64,000 bases of DNA from Ruegeria_C sp040830705. GTDB taxonomy: Bacteria > Pseudomonadota > Alphaproteobacteria > Rhodobacterales > Rhodobacteraceae. Position 1 is the first letter of the stretch. Every line of letters begins with the position of its first letter. The stretch is taken from the NCBI GenBank assembly GCA_040830705.1, contig JBFOME010000026.1:1-64000 (forward strand), read 5' to 3'. The position numbers and the translations under genes were made by a program. Below, one piece after another: positions 62,901 through 64,000 of this stretch. The notes beneath the pieces are model-generated. The model was not told where the DNA came from, did no database searches, and saw nothing but the letters and a program-made list of their open reading frames with translations.

Positions 62901-63375
62901 TCAGCGGATAGCCCACCTCTGCAGCCTCTGCGCGGATCGCGTCCATGTCGTCGCCCAGCACTTCGGTCGCCGGGATCACCGGCACGCCCGCGTCGACGGC
63001 AACGCGCCGGGCGCTGGCCTTGTCGCCAAGCGCGCGCATGGTCTCGGCCTTGGGTCCGATGAAGGTGATACCATTCTTCGTGCAGGCATCCACGAAATCG
63101 GGGTTTTCGCTAAGCAGGCCGTAACCGGGGTGGATCGCATCCGCGCCGCATTCCTTGGCCACCCGAATGATCTCGTCAATCGACAGATACGCCGCAACCG
63201 GCCCCATCCCTTCGCCGATCCGGTACGCCTCATCCGCCTTGAAGCGGTGCAGGCCCAGCTTGTCCTCCTCGGCGTAAACGGCGACGGTTTTCTTGCCCAT
63301 CTCATTGGCCGCGCGCATCACGCGGATGGCAATCTCGCCTCGGTTGGCAATCAGGATTTTCTTGAAGTCAGTCAT
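59938..63375 (-). CDS. pyc: Pyruvate carboxylase
   Basis: Biotin enzyme making oxaloacetate from pyruvate and bicarbonate, the main anaplerotic route in many roseobacters. The 1145-residue single chain has the biotin carboxylase part (about 1-460, KKILIANRGEIAIR, ATP-grasp glycine loop GGGGRGM), carboxyltransferase (about 540-810, DTTMRDGHQSLLATRMR), PYC/OADA domain, and a C-terminal biotinyl domain with Lys1111 in EAMKMET. ATG 63375 is used because it opens the conserved N-terminus. Confidence 0.97.
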   Translation of the reverse strand: MTDFKKILIANRGEIAIRVMRAANEMGKKTVAVYAEEDKLGLHRFKADEAYRIGEGMGPVAAYLSIDEIIRVAKECGADAIHPGYGLLSENPDFVDACTKNGITFIGPKAETMRALGDKASARRVAVDAGVPVIPATEVLGDDMDAIRAEAAEVGYPLMLKASWGGGGRGMRPIFGEDELEEKVLEGRREAEAAFGNGEGYLEKMITRARHVEVQILGDKHGGMYHLFERDCSVQRRNQKVVERAPAPYLSEEQRAEICDLGYRICKHVNYECAGTVEFLMDMATGKFYFIEVNPRVQVEHTVTEEVTGIDIVQSQILIAEGKTISEATGKASQDDVKLNGHALQTRITTEDPLNNFIPDYGRITAYRSATGMGIRLDGGTAYAGGVITRYYDSLLTKITASAQTPEKAIARMDRALREFRIRGVSTNIAFVENLLKHPTFLSNEYTTKFIDETPELFSFKQRRDRGTKVLTYIADITVNGHPETKDRPKPRADLKPAVAPAKKTEPMMGTRNLLEQKGPQAVADWMKAQRQLLITDTTMRDGHQSLLATRMRSIDMIKVAPTYAANLPQLFSVECWGGATFDVAYRFLQECPWQRLRDLREAMPNLMTQMLLRGANGVGYTNYPDNVVQEFVREASKNIDVFRVFDSLNWVENMRVAMDAVVENNKICEGTVCYTGDILDPDRAKYDLKYYVSMGQALRDAGAHVLGLKDMAGLLKPAAARVLIKALKEEVGLPIHFHTHDTAGIASATILAASEAGVDAVDCAMDAFSGNTSQATLGTVVEALRHTDRDTGLDIKAIREISDYFEAVRGQYAAFESGLQAPASEVYLHEMPGGQFTNLKAQARSLGLEERWHEVAQMYSDVNRMFGDIVKVTPSSKVVGDMALMMVSQGLSRADVENSDTEVSFPDSVIDMMRGNLGQPPGGFPDTILSKVLKSEQPNTERPGKDVPPVDLEETRAQVSKELEGKQVDDEDLNGYLMYPKVFMDYMGRHRTYGPVRTLPTRTFFYGMEPGEEISAEIDPGKTLEIRCQAISETDEKGEVKVFFELNGQPRVIRVPNRLVKSTTVQRPKAEPGNANHVGAPMPGVVASVAVQAGQKVSEGDLLLTIEAMKMETGIHAERHAVVTALHVQPGGQIDAKDLLVELE

Positions 63376-63505
63376 TGGATGTCCCGCGTGATTGTCGAGT
63401 TGGCCGTCTTTTAGAGGTCTCGTAGCGTCTAGTATATTGGGAGTTCTGGGTAGAAACGGCAATTTGTGGTCGGCAAACGGCGCACGTTTCTGCGGAAGGT
63501 TCGAT

Positions 63506-64000
63506 TCACGGCGGGGCCAGCGCCCGCAAAGTGATTGGCGTGGGCAGATCGGTCAGGCTTTGGGCCCCCAATTGCCCCATATTCGCTTCAAGATCGCGCG
63601 CGAGGATGTCGATCACGTGATCAGCCCCTGAGGCCCCCAGCGCGGCGACGCCATAGTGAAAGGCCCGGGCGAGCATCACGAAATCCGCGCCCTGCGCCAG
63701 CGCCCGCAAAATATCCAGCCCACTCTCGACACCACTGTCAAAGAGGATTGGCAGCGATGTCGCGGCACGTATGTCCGGCAACAAATCGATCGCGCCGGGA
63801 GCACCGTCAAATTGCCGTCCGCCATGGGTCGAGACCCAGAGCGCATCCACGCCCGCGCTCTCTAGCAAGGTGGCATCCTCGGCGCGCAGAACACCCTTGA
63901 TGATAAACGGTCCGTCCCAGTGATCGCGCAGCCACTTCACATAGTCCATGTCGGGCGAAGTGCGCAGCAGATAGCCCAAATGCGCTGTCGGCGGCAGGTT
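63506..64000 (-). CDS. FMN-dependent alpha-hydroxy-acid dehydrogenase, C-terminal part (5' end outside window)
   Basis: About 165 C-terminal residues of an L-lactate dehydrogenase/glycolate oxidase family enzyme; the frame is open to the right edge. The FMN lysine is in FIIKGVLRAEDA, the catalytic His-Arg in VSTHGGRQFDGA, and the phosphate-binding region in FDSGVESGLDILRALAQGADFVMLARAFHYG. It differs clearly from the full-length lldD product at 12316-13485 (THGGRQFDG vs NHGGRQLDG), so it is a separate paralogue with perhaps another 2-hydroxy-acid substrate. Confidence 0.9.
   Translation of the reverse strand, partial: NLPPTAHLGYLLRTSPDMDYVKWLRDHWDGPFIIKGVLRAEDATLLESAGVDALWVSTHGGRQFDGAPGAIDLLPDIRAATSLPILFDSGVESGLDILRALAQGADFVMLARAFHYGVAALGASGADHVIDILARDLEANMGQLGAQSLTDLPTPITLRALAPP

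Noticed and set aside
61261..63414. 717-codon open frame on the plus strand opposite pyc
   Set aside because: It is a compositional shadow of the high-G+C pyc gene, rich in His/Arg/Asp/Val without family motifs; pyc itself is unmistakable.

Overview
The window reads as chromosomal core sequence of a marine alphaproteobacterium of the Rhodobacterales (Roseobacter group, Ruegeria-like). The case rests on the order cmk-rpsA...ihfB-lapA-trpF-trpB, Ctc-type L25 near pth, split trp and his loci, a TamA-TamB pair, a biotin pyruvate carboxylase, many small lipoproteins and DUF proteins, and generally high G+C. This is inference from gene content; no 16S gene is present. I see no CRISPR array, insertion sequence, prophage or rRNA. 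Both edges cut genes: cmk on the left and an FMN-dependent alpha-hydroxy-acid dehydrogenase on the right.

Layout. 0-6.4 kb (+): cmk end, rpsA with a leader that holds a promoter and a terminator-like hairpin, a LysE exporter, ihfB, lapA, trpF, a small protein, trpB. 6.4-11.6 kb: DUF2237 protein, serine hydrolase, pth and rplY on the minus strand, with an RTX gene lying between pth and rplY in the opposite direction. 11.7-18.4 kb: sulfotransferase, lldD, then divergently a Tat-exported nitroreductase coupled to a MarR regulator with a clear paired operator, trpA, a PagL-like lipid A deacylase, ychF, ester cyclase. 18.5-24 kb: LysR regulator and a two-subunit FDH1-type NAD-linked formate dehydrogenase. 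24-29.3 kb: TetR, thioesterase, AraC, glk, Gfo/Idh/MocA oxidoreductase, lipoprotein. 29.3-35.5 kb: tamA-tamB. 35.7-45.2 kb: VOC protein, DEAD-box helicase, GAPDH, small envelope proteins, a solitary gcvH, ghrA-like gene, acyl-CoA dehydrogenase, a DUF1007-NicO metal transport pair. 45.2-49.8 kb: truA, tRNA-Tyr, rlmB followed by a zinc-ribbon gene that appears to start with ATT, YHS protein, CoA-binding protein, DUF2189 membrane protein. 49.8-55.6 kb: histidine genes hisB, H, A, F, E on the minus strand, interleaved with plus-strand DUF genes, and with an unknown gene locked between hisF and hisE by 4-nt overlaps. 55.7-64 kb: Lrp-type ligand-binding protein, GNAT protein, DUF393-DUF4166 pair, two identical tRNA-Gly genes, MAPEG protein, pyc, partial FMN dehydrogenase.

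Together these cover translation (rpsA, rplY, pth, truA, rlmB, ychF, tRNAs), tryptophan and histidine synthesis, C1 and central carbon metabolism (formate dehydrogenase, gcvH, glk, GAPDH, pyc, lactate-type dehydrogenases) and envelope assembly (TamAB, PagL-like protein, lipoproteins). Most of it is ordinary. The parts that merit a second look are the ATT-start zinc-ribbon gene, the unknown gene embedded in the his operon, the rpsA leader, the MarR operator pair, the RTX gene between rplY and pth, and repeated use of TTGA start/stop overlaps.
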